From positions 5,426,386-5,490,385 of the forward strand of contig NC_087063.1 of assembly GCF_963678635.1 (NCBI RefSeq): a stretch of DNA of 64,000 nucleotides, read 5' to 3'. Of the stretch, positions 23,567 through 36,605 are shown piece after piece (the stretch's first letter is position 1; each line of letters opens with the position of its first letter). The notes under the pieces are model-generated. The model saw only the letters and a program-made list of their open reading frames with translations, made no database searches and had not been told where the DNA came from. A program made the translations under genes and the position numbers. Source of the DNA: Symsagittifera roscoffensis. Its lineage: Eukaryota; Xenacoelomorpha; Acoela; Convolutidae.

Positions 23567-25057
23567 TCAAAACTTCTTATTATAAAATCTCCGTACCTCG
23601 TCTAGCTTTCTGTGGTTCTCTAGGGATAGTCTGGAACCATCTTCCTTTTCTATTCCTGTACTCTGATACACGTTCAAGATGATCGTTGAGACTCTTTTTT
23701 CCATGGTTTTACTTCCGCTTGCTCCCTGGTGGCATGCCAGGATGGTGCTATCAGACATCATTGACATTATCCATCTCAAGTAACATGTGGCATCCTTTCT
23801 TCTAGCCAGGCTCAAGCCTGAATTGTCCCTGGCCACGTGTTGCATCAGTGCCTGATACACATCTAGGTTCTTGCTTCCCAACTTCAGCCTGTCATACGAG
23901 GTCAATGTCTCCAACTCTATTCCCACCAGACTCCAGGTAAACATTAATTGTCCTGCAGCTCTAACGAAGGGATTCGCCATTAATGGCGGTGCTGATGAGG
24001 GTGTCCTCATTGCCTCTTCAAAATGATCCTTCAACAAACTCTGCCAGGACCTCTTCAGATGATTTGCCATTTCTATTTTATTAACCTCGGCCTTTTGCTG
24101 GGTGGCCCAATTGCGTCGCTTGCGAGATACTCCACTGTCCAACTTCTTCAAGCAGTCCTCCATTTCCTTCAATGTTTCGAGGGCCACCCACCACGTCCGG
24201 GAAGTGTTCCTCGTCTTGTTCCTCTCCAATGGATCACTCGTCACTTGCTTGCCCATGTCCTGATGTGCCTTCGAGATCCATTCTTTGCCGACATCCACTT
24301 CCCATGTCTGTCCGTTCGTTGAACCTCTCTTTACGTTTATCTTCTGAGGCTTGAAGTCTTCCTCCGATGTCGAACTGGTGGAAGCCTCTATTTCCCTCTC
24401 TACTTCAAGTGGTCTTCTGAGCTCCGAGCTGCTCTTGTATGCCGCCGTCTTGCATCGAGCCAAAACCATGGGCGCCGTCTCTCTCAAGTTTCCTTCCGAA
24501 ACAGCCTCCACTGAAGGACTACCCAATCCCTCCACTTCTCTCTTCCTCTTGCGAGTCTTCACATCTCTGCTTGAGGGTGTTGCGGCTATCATCACTGATT
24601 CGACCTCTCTGTCTACCTCCAATCCTTCCAACTCTTGCCTCCCCCCTGCTCGAGCCTTAAGGATATTAGTACTTTTAATCATATTACTAGTCCCAACCTT
24701 ATCCCTTTTTATATCATCAACTATTTTATCTACAGTTTTTTGTTTCAGAGTAGAGCTGTCCTCACATTTTTCTTCTCTGGTCTTCGATCGTGAATTCCTC
24801 AGCTCTACCAGCTTGTTCAGCAGCTCTTTTCTCGCCTTCTCATCCAGGCCCGTTCCTATCAGAAGCGGTTCTCCAAACCTTACGACTGTGTCCCACAGTT
24901 CCTTCTTGAATTTGTCCAGCGTCGTCTCCCTGCCCACTTCTTGATTGAATTCTTTTAAGAACTCCTGCCAAGCATCGTCCTTCAGAGACCCCAGGAACAT
25001 GTCCCTGTTCCCTTCGAAAGTGTTCTTTTCCCTTTCCTCCGAGCTCAAGAGTATCAT
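23567..25057 (-). pseudogene. Copy B ORF2 fragment, unknown domain
   Basis: This frame of 496 codons matches A ORF2 across its second frameshift-bounded piece. It starts after a 14 bp tandem duplication (near 25045-25072) that shifts the frame out of the preceding fragment. It ends at 23567 because of one extra base compared with A. The protein is charged, rich in Lys, Glu and Arg, with a helical middle section, and has no motif I can name. This copy is in frame where A has lost one T (near A 47787). Confidence 0.78.
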
Positions 25058-27567
25058 CCCCAGAGTATCATCCCCATATTGAAGGTTTCACTTGCCAATG
25101 GCAATTCCAGATTCTTCCGGGGGGACGGATTCAGAGGTGGGGTGGCAGTATCTGCCCAATTCTCCTCGCCCAAGTCTTTCAACAGCTCTTGAGTGATGAG
25201 CTCCTCCCCTGATGGCCCTGGTTCAGGCGTATTCCCCACTTCCATGTCTTCACCGGCTTCACTGAGAGTTTCATCCATACTCTCTTCTTCTGACTCATTT
25301 CTCCTTCTCTCGAGAATTCTTTTGAACCGGTCCTCAACGGGTCCACTCCTCTTGTCTCCAGGCGTGTCCACTGACAGTGGTGATGGTGTCGTAGGGTCCA
25401 ATTTCTTGTATTCCGTCAGGGCTACGTGCAGTTGACCTGCTGCATCTAGTTCTTTTCCCTCCTGTCTCATTTCCACCTGTTCTAAGCCATAGGGTGCCCT
25501 GTACTTTCTCGTTGCAAATTTCATGTCGTCCACCAATGCGACGTGCCCCTCCTTCATGATCATCCTGCCATCATCCCATATGGGTAGCATGTTGTCAAGT
25601 CCCTCCTGCTCAAGAGCTCTCAAGACCTTTCGCAACTCATATTCGGGGGGCTGCGAACCTCTCATCTTTTTCGCTTGCGTCGTCCACGAATTTACCTTCG
25701 CCTCGCTAGTATGGAAGTAGACTGCCGCCTTGTAGCCGATGAACAGGGGGTCCCAGCCATCAGTGAAGTACTTCTGCATTTCCTCCGTCGTCATCCTCGC
25801 TATTATGGAGGGAACTACCAAGGGACTGTTCATTCCCAAGGTCATCCTCCTGACTATCGGGAACTCAGGCATGGTGGCTGGGAGGATTTCTTTCTCCATT
25901 ATGGCCTCCAGCTCCCTCTTGACCAGTGCAAAGCATTCCTTCCAAGCAGGAATCCTCAAGATCTCTCGTCCGTCTGCCGTCAATGGGTTCAAGTTCCAAA
26001 ACTTGGGATACGTTTCGATGGGGCCCTCTCGCTTGCCTCCCATTCTACATTGCATTTGCCCCCTGAAGTTGTACACTATCAGCTCGGCATCTTTCACTTT
26101 TCCAAAGAGTTCCGTGTTGCTCATTCGCGCTCTGAGCACCTCCTGCTGACACCAATTGAGCGCCGTCCCATCCAGTATGCTGATAAGACTCAAGTGCGTC
26201 ACAGAGTGACGATACGTTGTCACCAGGGGATCTGGGAATGCGTACATCACTGCTGGACCATAAATGCAGGTCACCACCTCCTCTAGACCCCGGATCATCC
26301 CCATAGGGTCCGACCTCATTGCCAGGCATAGGTCCGTCAACAGAGGCATCCCTCTATTCTTCTTCTTCCATTCTTCTCTCGAGGTTGGATTCTCATCTTC
26401 ACCCGTCATGTGCCGATTCTGCATCATGAGGAATTGCACTAACAACGTCTTCAACCCTGCGGCACACTTGTAGGAGCTGGTTTCAATGCTCAAGTGGACT
26501 CTCCCCATAGACAGAGGCTCTCCATATTCCATTAATCGATGAAACGACACCAATTCCCCATGGGTCAAGAGTAATAGTGCCAGATACCCATCAACTCGAA
26601 GCGTCTCCACTCCTAGACTAAACATGTATGCTGGGCCCATGTTGAACAAGTATCTGGGGTAGACCAGATACAAAGCCAAGAGCAGGCTGATGGGCATGTC
26701 CAGTATTTCCTGCACGAAGGCTCCAAAGATAGTCGCCGTGGTGCCGAACATTCCTGCCATGAATTCCTTCTCCCAGCAAGGACTCAAGAACTTGAGAATC
26801 TCATAATCCCTCCTAGTCCTCAATTCACCCTTGGCGTGCTCTCTCCAAAACCCTCCAATCGTAACTTCATTGGCGGCCGAGACAAATCTAGCCACCGTCA
26901 TGTCTCTTACTTCGGCCAGCTCCAGTTGTTTCTCCAGAAAACTCCAGACTTGTTTCACGAGGGGTGGTGCTTCCTGCCTCGTCTTGTTCGTGGCGTTCTC
27001 CAGCCTTGGTGTCAAAAATGGCCACCAGCCATTCTCTTGCGTCAAGCGATATTTCATCGATTCTAATTGCTTTTCCGTCTCGGCCACATTTCTTCTCTCG
27101 TTACAAGGACCACTAGACTTGCTGGTGGAATTTGTGATCTTCACATCCATGCTCCGAAACCACAAGCTGGCCGTCAATTGGCTTATCGCCGGGTGATCGT
27201 CCCCGATGACTGGGCTGAACTTAAGTTGCCTGGCAAAGTTCGATATCTCTAGCAAGAGCACCTCGTCTAATACGATCAGGATGTCGGCTAGTCCATAAAA
27301 GCCCCTCAGTGCATGAGATATGTCCGCCCATGCCGCCGCCAATTCTGACTTGCGAAGCCTCAGGTTCGATGGCTCCAACTCCCGATTGGGGGCTGCCATT
27401 AGAATCCGCCATTCATTCCCTTCTGCTATTAGGATCAAGACCGCGTACACGAATTGTAGGGCGGGTGGCATATTCGCGTATCCAGGGGATGTGGTAAACA
27501 CCACCTTCGTCTTGGATCCAAATCTTGAGACAACATTCTCTTGCACTTCATTCATCGCTGCAAACAA
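25054..27567 (-). pseudogene. Copy B ORF2 middle part, degenerate SGNH tail plus unknown region
   Basis: This frame of 837 codons is preceded in the same frame by a TAA at 27580 that replaces Gly/Glu-type codons of A. Its N-terminal 170 residues are the second half of the degenerate SGNH-like domain, including TTSPGYANMPP and the VIGDDHPAI block. The remaining residues are strongly conserved with A but unassigned. They include a hydrophobic stretch (FGTTATIFGAF onward) and an acidic Ser/Glu-rich C-terminal linker. Confidence 0.8.
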
Positions 27568-27579
27568 CGCCTGAATGGC

Positions 27580-28902
27580 TTACCATATCTTCCTCGATGT
27601 CGGAATTTCATTGCCCTTCAGCTGCTCAAGAAGTCCCATCGCGTGCAGGTGATCATTCATTCCTGCAAACAATAGCAGCTCAGGCTCACAGGGCATCTCC
27701 GACTTTATTGCCACCACCAGAGTTAACATCTGGTTTAATTCAGCTCCTGGCAAAGAGTATATCAGAGTCTCCGGCCAGAACAACTTAGGAGACGTTCCTT
27801 CGAAGTCCGATCCCGCCACAATGACTACTCTCGCAGCAGCTGGATCTGCTCTATCATAAACTGCCAGGGTTTTGGCCAGCTGGGTGCTGCCACAGGGCTT
27901 CCCGTACCTGGGATCTTCCGCCAATTTCGAGCCTTCGTAAGCGGCATCCGGCAATTCCATTCCCCCCGGATTGAGTAGCTTGTCCACCACTTTCAACTGT
28001 GCCGGGGTCGCCAACCTGATCCTGGCGATGCTCGTTCGGTGTTTGGGGGGTTCTGCTATAAGTCCAGGACTCCCCAGCAGCTTGAGAGGTCTGTAGTTAA
28101 TGGGTCCCATGATCGCTTTTGTGGGAATTCCGGTCAGATCTGCGGTCTCCATCAATTTCGTTCTCGAGAAGTGCGCCTCATGAGCTTTCAACCAGTCCAC
28201 GCAATGATGTCTGTTTAAATCCTCGTGCGACACTCGTTCAATCCCCAGGGTCTCCGCCAATTCTCGCCTGCATTCCAAACTCTCTAGGTCCAGTTCTTTC
28301 ACCTTCTCAGGATATCTCAAGCGAGCGGTCTCCATAGACCTCTTTTCCCGCTTGCTCTCTGCCACTACCACTGAGGATATCGCCGAGCCTGGAGGTGTTG
28401 ATGACGTCACCTCCTCAGACTCCATTGGCGTGGCACTCTGCAATCGGGTCTGGTTGCTCCTCGAACTGTCTCTAGTGTCAACTCTCGTTCCCAAGCGACC
28501 AGACAAGGCCCTTGAGGCAAGGAATGGTGGGTTCGGAGGTGGTCCTAATGTGAATTGGGCTGTCTCTAGCAGATCCGCCTCTAGCGTGTTTATGTGTTCT
28601 TGGAAGACGTCGTTCAGCCACTCCGCTCCCCTTGGCCTATCGAAATGGATTCCATCATTGGAGGTGTCTTCAGGGAATCCCTTTTTCTCCATGCGCTCCG
28701 CCACGTCCAACAGTCTGACAGGGAGCACACTCTTCCGGTGGATATCTCGGATCACCTTGTTTAGGTTCCGCACCTTCTCGTTCATCTCCAAGGCGTGCTG
28801 ATCAAACATCATGTTGTAGGGGACAGTACATATCGTCAACAGGATGGGGTCCATCTGGATCCTCAGCTCCTCAAGAAGGCAGCTCATCTTGTCGTGCAGC
28901 AT
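27580..28902 (-). pseudogene. Copy B ORF2 fragment, SGNH catalytic Asp/His and second SGNH-like domain
   Basis: This frame of 440 codons carries the last SGNH block of the first hydrolase domain, DGIHF with Asp83 and His86. A conserved linker follows, and then the start of the second SGNH-like domain with AGSDFEG near residue 370 and FAGMNDH near residue 417. It is separated from the upstream piece by a 1-nt deletion near 28915 and ends in a nonsense codon at 27580. A is open at both sites. Confidence 0.82.
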
Positions 28903-28904
28903 CG

Positions 28905-30332
28905 TTATTTTCTCGCTTCTCCCCTTGACACATCGTTAGTCCCGATCATCAGGGTCAACGTGTATACTTTAGTCATCCCTAGCATGTCAAGTGTTGCCAA
29001 CATCTGTGGCGTGGCAGCTCCAGCGAAACTCAAGATTCCTGTCTGCCAATGCGATTGGATCCGGGTCAACACCCGCACCAGGCTGTCCCCTACGATTAGG
29101 TGAACTGCACCCTCTGGCACACGGGGTGGCGCAAGATACTCCACCCAGGCTGCATCATGAAAGCAGTCCCTCCTGGCTTTCTGTTTCGCACTCCAATCCA
29201 GCCGATTGTGTCTGTGGTACCTCTTCTCTGTATTTTTCTTATAACTCGAGATCACGACGCTCCTGACCGGCTGTTCCCTCCAAGTTGGGGGAAGCTCCGG
29301 TCTCGCCGACCTTTCACGACTTTTCTGCCGTAATTTCTCGCCTAGCTCTTTCAGGCGCGATGAGCCGCCGCTCACCTGACTGTCACTCGAGGTCGAGGTT
29401 GGGGTATATCCCGGCAGCACCACATCCATCAGTGGACGTACGAGTTGCGTCTCTAGGCTACGCAAGGAAGACGTTGCGTCATTCGGTATCCAGACTTCCA
29501 ACCCTTCACTCATGTGTTCTCGGGCCTCGCGGTCAAGGTTGAACCGTCCTCTTGCCCTGGGGGCTTCATCCACCTCCATGCGTGACTCTGGCCTCGAGCT
29601 GGTAACCACTCGCTCCTTTGGCCTGGCTCCCTTCTGTGCGTCAAGCTCGCGTTGTCGTTGTTCTATTCTCTCCAACTCCGACTTCAGTTGATCACGATTT
29701 GCGGCGTTCTCCCGCACCCTTAGTTCCTGCTGATGTTCAGCTTTTAACATCTCAAGCAACCTCAGAGTCTGATCTCGCTCGTTGACCACCTGGTCTCTCT
29801 CCAGCTGAACCTTCTCCCGATCCAGCTTTGCCTGATCCCGATCGAGGTTCGCCTTGTTCCTTTCCTTCTGCGCCTTCTCGAGCTCTTTCTTTAGAACACC
29901 AAGATCCGGATATGCCTCGGTCGTCTGTTGCGCTCGCGTCATCGACGGCACCCTACTCGAGCCCTGGCCTGTAGGCCTTGCTGTTGGCCTAGCTGGTAGT
30001 GGGAATTCCCCTGCGCCATATTCAGTGTTGTTACCCAGGCCAGGATTCCTTGCCAAGTCAAAGCCCCTTACTCCTCCATCCACATTCCAAGACAACCATC
30101 TGGTCTGTTCTTGGTTTGATATACCCTCTGTGGTGTAGCCGATCATCAAGACAGCCTCCGTCGCAGACTCCCTGCATTCACCCTGGTCTTCCAACTGGAG
30201 GATGGCATTCAGCATCACCGCCATTCTCTCGTCTATCTGGGTATAGTCCAGGTCCCTCAGGCGTCTGTACAGCTCATCAAGAGTGGGCTTCTTCAGGGCC
30301 GCGGGCATGGATTTCCAGAATCGGTCTGCCAT
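28905..30332 (-). pseudogene. Copy B ORF2 N-terminal part, coiled coil and SGNH Ser/Asn blocks
   Basis: This frame of 475 codons starts MADRFWKS. It has a long coiled coil at about residues 143-232, with repeated LDRDQ/LEREK-type heptads. The first SGNH blocks follow: VGDSLVRV with the nucleophile Ser near residue 417, and IGTNDVS with the catalytic Asn near 466. The frame then breaks by one deleted base relative to A. Block sequences differ from A only by conservative changes, which suggests the domain was functional before this copy died. Confidence 0.85.
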
Positions 30333-30835
30333 TCTTTGTGACTTCGGGATGTATACAGGTATGTGTTAACCAGCTCAAGAATTACCTTACCAACTCAAGT
30401 ATTACCCAACTCAAGAATTCTCTAGAAATGTTCCCTTGCAAACACTTGCTGTAGGTGCCGATTATCACGAGTTCAATCAAGATTTCTCTCTCTGTTTCTC
30501 GCTTGAGTATAGTTGGATTTTCAACTTTGTTTTTCAAACTTGATCTGAAAACAGAAACCATATTAAAACTTAACATGTCATGTCCCTAACCTAGAGACCC
30601 CCTTTTCACCAGTATGGTTAAAATCTTATCATTCTCCTTTCACTTAAAACAATTCAATTGGAATTTCCTTAAAAGCATGCAGATTCATTTTATGTTTTAA
30701 CACCGTTAATTCTTTTTTTTTCAAATTCAATTGTCATGCCAATTGCGTCTTAAGATCCCTTTACCTGTGCCGCACCCCAGTACCTAACTCAAGACTCTTC
30801 CCTCACGCCCAACTCGAGACCCCCGTGTCCCCAAC
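30333..30835. other. Copy B gap between pol and ORF2, with intron-like segment
   Basis: About 500 bp of non-coding sequence includes a minus-strand CAG|GTAAAG donor-like site at 30764 and a TTTTCAG|A acceptor-like site at 30545. These define a 220 bp GT..AG segment. The same pair with the same 220 bp spacing is present in A. CAACTCAAG-type words are repeated near 30370-30420. Confidence 0.55.
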
Positions 30836-32305
30836 TCAGGCGATGCTCAAGTAGTATTTCTTGTGCAGATACACCATTATCTCAGTTTCCGCGAAGACTA
30901 CGTGTAGGATAGCGTACAATTCCCTTGAGCTCAGTTTGCCCCTGTTTGGGTCATACACCGGTATCGAGACCTCCGTTACTCCTCTTTCAATCATGAAGTC
31001 TCGTAGTCTTGTTAGTGCCAACATCACGTGTTCGGGATTGATTGTGTTCCTGTCATTGACCCTCGTCACTAGGAAGCACAGATATTTGCCCGGGACTTGT
31101 GCTACTGATGGTGGAAGCGCTGCCATCCCTCCCAGTCCTAGTCTCTGTCTGAACAGAAACTCCACGTTCTGGTATTCTCTCTTGAAGTCAGCTTCCAGTC
31201 TTTTTTTGAAACTCATGTCCGCCGTAATGCAGATCGCACTAGTCCTGTTTGACAGGATGAAGTCGCTATCCGTTATCATGATGTTTTCCGAGTACTCATT
31301 GGGTATTTCAAATTTCGTTTTGAAATTCCGACCTATGGTAGGCTCTGGCTCTTCTTCTTCCAGTTCCAATTCGCTTGTTTCCCTCACTTCCTTGAGCTTC
31401 TTTATCATCAATTTTTCGGTGTGGGTAAGTCCTACCCCCACTCCCCGGACAAAAATATTTATCGACGTCCCCGTCGATGTTGTCGGGTCTGAATTGCCCT
31501 GAGGAATGTCCAGTGGCCTGTCTGTTGCCGTCCATCCGAAAAGAGGGTCCTCTGTCTTCATGTAATTTGCCGCTGATACATCGACTTGCTGAATGCTTTG
31601 TCCTTCGCGGCTCTGGTCTTTGACATCACGCATCCACTCTAGTATCGTCAAGTTCGTGTTCTCCCTCCTCTCTATCTCACTCTGTTCGAGATCCGTCTCC
31701 AGTTCTGGCGTCGAGTAGTCTTCCTGCGGATATTGTCCACCATCGTCAATGACCTGCCATTCCTCTTCGGCTTCCAGCTCGCCTGCATTCAGTAGTTCCT
31801 CGCCCAATTCGTCTGGCTGTATCTTATCGATTAAGAAGTCATCCCCGTACCTATTGTACCTCATGCCGGTGCGTTTACGATTGCCAGTCCTGGTTTCCGG
31901 TGGTCTTGGTCGATCTGGCTCTATCCATTTCGGCACCTCATCTTGCTCCGGGTCGTTCCAGTCTTCTTCTACAAATGATGCTGCATCAGATTCCACTCCT
32001 ATCTTTTCATTGTCGTCCAAACTCAAGCTCTCATTACCGTCATTTTTCTCTCTGGTGCCTTTTTCATTCACTTTACACGCTGGCTCTACCACCAGATACT
32101 CAAGACCCTCCATGTCTTTCGGTAGGCACCAGTCTTCCGGGGACGGGACGTGAGGCTTCAGATTTTCGTAATGTGCTGCTCGCCCAGTACTCAAGCGATA
32201 GAACCGTCCTTGATGATGTACTTCCGTTATCATGAACAGTCCTCTCCACTTCTTGAGTAGTTTCTTTGTTCCCTTGGGCGGTATGACATTTTGGAAGACC
32301 CACAC
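30836..32305 (-). pseudogene. Copy B pol C-terminal part, GPF module and macro-like domain
   Basis: This frame of 489 codons continues pol after a TAG at 32306-32308 that replaces a Tyr codon of A. It begins with the post-integrase WRGLF module (GPF-like, with Pro changed to Leu), then a long acidic linker. It ends with about 145 residues that resemble a macro domain, including a SDFILSN strand, YLCFLVTRV and a MPVYD..GKL loop. Apart from a few substitutions it equals the A version. Confidence 0.8.
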
Positions 32306-35300
32306 CTACTGGCCCACTTCGTATGGCTTTGCTTGTAATATTTTTTCGTCATATTTCTTGCGTTGCCTCATTTGCGCTTGCGCCGTAACCCTCCTACATA
32401 GCTCGTTTAGCTCTTGTTGTCTTTTGATCGCTTCCTTCACATATGCTTGAGGCGACGTCCTGTTCTCCTCGTATTCCGGGTAGAAGAATGTCAGAGGCAT
32501 TGCCCTCTCCCTGCCCGTCAACATCATGAAAGGACTGATGCCCGTCGTTGAGTGCTGAGTACTGTTATAGGCTCCTACTACCTGTGGCAGGTATTTGTCC
32601 CAGTCTGTCATGTATCTTGAGCAGTACACCCTTAACATGTTGACCAGTGTCCTGTTATGTCTCTCTACCAACCCATTGGTCTGTGGATGATAGGTCGTCG
32701 AGTGTGCTTGAGCAATGTGCGATCTCTTCATCAATTCTTTTGTCAAGTCCCCCACAAAAGCTTTGCCGTTGTCCGACTGGAAAGTCATTGGACAACCATA
32801 CCGCGATATCCAATGCGTTATCAGATGATCACATGTCTCCTCGGCTGAGGCTGTCTGGCACGGAACCGCTTCCGCCAACTTTGTGAAGTGATCTATTATA
32901 ACTAGTATTTGGTTATAACCCGACTCCGTCATGCAGATTTTCTGATGGTCTATCTGCACCACTTCATTGAATTCCGAACTCTCGACAGACTTGAGTGGAA
33001 ACTTCATCTTCCTTGGGTCTTTTACTTGAAGGCATGCTAGGCAGGCATTCACCCATCTCTCGCAAGCTTTTCTCATTCCCGGCCAATCAAACCTATGAAG
33101 TATCCTCTGTTGTACTTTATCTATCCCCTGGTGGCCCATCTGGTCGTGTGATCTGAAAAGCACCTCCGTTTGGTACAATTGCGGTAGTATGATGAGGTTG
33201 TGTTTGTGTAATACCTTTTCCTCATCTCTCCTCTTGCACGCTACCACCCCATCAGCTGTGTGATAAAGTAAGTCTTTCTTTTCTTTGTAAAACTGGCTCA
33301 AGATCTTGTAGCTGTCTTCTTCAAGTTCCCCCTTCTCCTTGACCCCCGACTGGATCCATTTGGAGAGATTACTTGTCATTTTGTCACTTTTCTGGGCTCT
33401 TATTAGGTCTGACAGCCTATATCTCGCCTTGACATGCTCCTTTAGCGCCATGATCTGTCCACTCATCTCACCAGGGTTGTGGATGTCATCACTCAGTTTC
33501 ACGCATATAATCCTTTTCACGATTTTCATGTCGTCTTCTGGTACCAGATTCGTTCTGACGTTTGAGTTACACGATAGTTCCCTGAATGGCTTTCTTGAAA
33601 CCGCAATTTTCTCAAGTTCTTTACCACCTCGTACCTCTTGTATGTCCAGATTGTACGTTCCTGAAGATGGATCCGTCTGTAACTCCCTGTCGTGTTGTCT
33701 TATCTTCTCTTCCGCCAATATCATGCACAGACTGTCCTGGTCTTCGCTGCTCTCATCCGAGTCTTTATCCCATTCTTCACGCTCCCCGGACAATTTCCTT
33801 TCTCCGGTTTCTTCTTCTTCCATGAACCTGGACCACTCCCCGGACTCTTGATTTAGTCCCAGGTGTTCAGCCTCTTCTTTGAATGCCACTTTCTTTTTCC
33901 TACCCTTGGTCTGTTCCAGAACGTCCTCGGGGATTTTGTCAACTAGTGACCGCACGACGTCCTTGCTATCAGCGACACTCCCTGTTGAGGATTCAGTATT
34001 GTTCATTGTCTCTTGTTTCCGAAGTATGGTGACTTCCGGTTCCTCTTGACCCTTCTCTTGGATCACGGGTTTGTCATCTGATAGTTTCTCAAGCAGCCTC
34101 ATTAAGTCTTCATCTATTCGGGCAGTTCCCGCTTCTACCTGGTTGAGATCATAACCTTTTGCCTTGAGCGTTTCCCTCACGATCTTGGACTTGAGCATTG
34201 TCTCTATCGGAATCCTTCTGCTTTTCTTAAAGATGGTCTTTTCTGGATGTTTTTTAGGTAATTCCGGATGATCTTCAATCGGTTTGCCTGATTTGTCCAG
34301 CCATCTCGTGAGTGGAAGACTGTCGTACGTTTCCTTGTCCATGAAGGAAAAGCCATCTTTGATTTCAGGTCTGTCTGCCTCTCTTTGCTCTTGTCTCTCA
34401 TAGAACTCTGTCTTCTTACTCAAGTTGTCGGCATTCTGATGTTTATCTCGTGTTCTATTCTCAATTATCATGTTGTATCCAGCTAGGCGAACTATCCACC
34501 TCCCGATGTAACTTTGGTCCATCGAGTACCTTTTCAGCCAGCTTAGTGCCCGGTTGTCGACTCGCAACTTGAATGGCTCACTGCCCAGGTACGCCCTGTA
34601 CTTCTCAACAAAGGTAACCACCGCGAACATCTCTGCTTTCGGTGCTCCGTACTTCATTTCCGTGTCACTCCGGACTTTGCTCCCGTAAGCTATTGGTCTC
34701 AAGACTGTTTTCCCATTCCACTCTTGTTCCTGATGGAGAATTCCCGAAATCGCAACTACCGACGCATCCGGGTCCAGCACGTACATCCCTTTCTCAGTCG
34801 GCATACCCAGTGTTGGTGCCTCATATAGCTCTTCCTTTATCCTCTGGAATGACTCTTCTGCTGCGTTGTTCCATGTGAACTTCTTGCCCTTGTGCCTCAT
34901 CAATTGTTGCATCGGGTACACCTTGTCCGCGTAGCCTTTGATGAACTCTCTGTAGTAGTTAGCGAAGCCCAGGAAGCTCATCAACTGGTGTTCCGTCTTT
35001 GGTGACTTCCAGGTTAGGACTGCCTCCACGGCGTCTGGATCAGGTCTGATGCCGTGCTTGTCTACCATCCTGCCCAAGTATTTAATTGAGTCCTTGAGTA
35101 TCTCGCACTTTGATGGTTTACACTTTAGCCCCGATCTTTTCATGCACGCGAACACCTCGTCAAGTCTCTCAATGTGGTCTTCTAGTGTTGGCGTTGCTAT
35201 TACCACGTCATCCACGTAGCACATTACCAGATTGCCATACTTCTTTGTCACGCCTATCAGCCTGAAACGTGGCTGTGGCATTGCAAAGTCCAAACGGCAT

Positions 35301-35335
35301 CCGTTTTCATTGAAACAGACCCAACTCGCAGGCAA
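32306..35335 (-). pseudogene. Copy B pol: RT C-terminus, RNase H and integrase
   Basis: This frame of 1009 codons begins inside RT after a net 17 bp loss near 35258. It carries the YVDD polymerase motif near residue 40, RNase H with a PDASVV Asp and the NADNLSK end, a long acidic spacer, and an HHCC zinc-binding integrase N-terminus. The integrase core follows with Asp (VQIDHQK), Asp (QSDNGKAF) and Glu (GLVERHN). It is intact within its limits but separated from the upstream RT part and from the downstream tail by disabling changes. Confidence 0.87.
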
Positions 35336-36605
35336 ACCCTGTCTTGTCCCTGTCCTGCTTCCTTAGTGGTACCTGCCAAAAGGCCGAGCCTAAATCAAGA
35401 GTCGTAAAAAATTTTGCATCACCTAACTTCGAGAGGCTCTCATCAATCCTAGGTATGGGATAGGCATCCTTCACCGTGACGGAGTTCAGGTATCGAAAGT
35501 CACAACAAAACCTCAACTGGTCGCCTTTCTTTTTGGCCATCACTACTCCACACGCCCACGGTGACTTGGATGGTTCTATCATGTCATACTCTAGTAACGT
35601 CTCGATTTCTTTTCTACACGCGTCGTCCGATTTGTGTGGGGTCATGCGCCTCGCCCCCTCCCTGTGTGGTACCGCGTTTTCCTCTAGTTCTATTTCATGC
35701 TCAACAAAATTACAACACCCGACATCCGCCTTATGCCTCGAAAAAACTTCCTCGTTCCGCTCTAGTACGTCCTTGATGGCTTCGAGCTGTTCATCTTTCA
35801 GTTTGCCCCTCAAATGTTCAATCTCCGGCAGAACCGGTTTATCAGTTTGCATTTCATCTAGTGTCGGTCGCTCTGGAAAGTTCGAACAGCTCGACAGCCC
35901 ATCGTCCGTTTCTGACTTAAGTGATTTAATAAGACCTGAAGAATCTTTTATTTTCTGCAATCGTCTCAAGATACAAATTTTGTCCCTGTGATTGGGACAA
36001 TCAACAATTTCATTTTGTTTTGAGTTCTCAATCGTTTCATATCGAGTTTTAACCGGTAAAGCATATCCCAGTTTCCTCCCTCTCTGTATCGTGATCGGTA
36101 AGACACTGACGCAGAGGCCGCTCTTCGTTATCGAGAATGATCTTCCTAAAACAGCAGCACTTTGACTATTAGGATTCGGAACTATACACACTTGCTTGTT
36201 GTCACTTAGTTCATTGTAATTTTTCATCCTCAAGCTCACGATTGCCGCTTCATTAGCTTTTAGCCTCACCCTCCTACTCAAGAATACCGGTGCTTTGTTT
36301 TCATTTGCCATTATTAAATTTACCGGTTTGATTGCGTACCTCCTATCCGGGTTCCGTATCCTGAACATTGCGTTATTTAGATCAATCGTTACGTCGAAAT
36401 TCCTGATGAAATCTCTGCCCAAAATAAATTGGTCAGATTCATCTAGGTTTTCCACCACGATAAAGCTCATCCACAGGTTACGTTCCCCCAAATTGAGGGC
36501 TATTATCGGCGTCCTACCCAGCACCCGAAGGGCCCCTTTGTTTGCAGCTGACAGCCGTATTCTCGAGTCTATCAAGTCACTTTTGTCAAAGCCCATCCTT
36601 CCCAA
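35307..36605 (-). pseudogene. Copy B pol: protease C-terminus and RT N-terminus
   Basis: This frame of 432 codons follows a 1-nt deletion near 36600 that breaks the protease just after its DTG motif. It includes the ILGRDFIRNFDV protease block, a conserved linker and the first RT blocks (SPWACGVVMAKKKG, YPIPRIDE, LDLGSAFWQV). It stops at a TGA at 35307-35309 where A has Trp. Confidence 0.85.
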
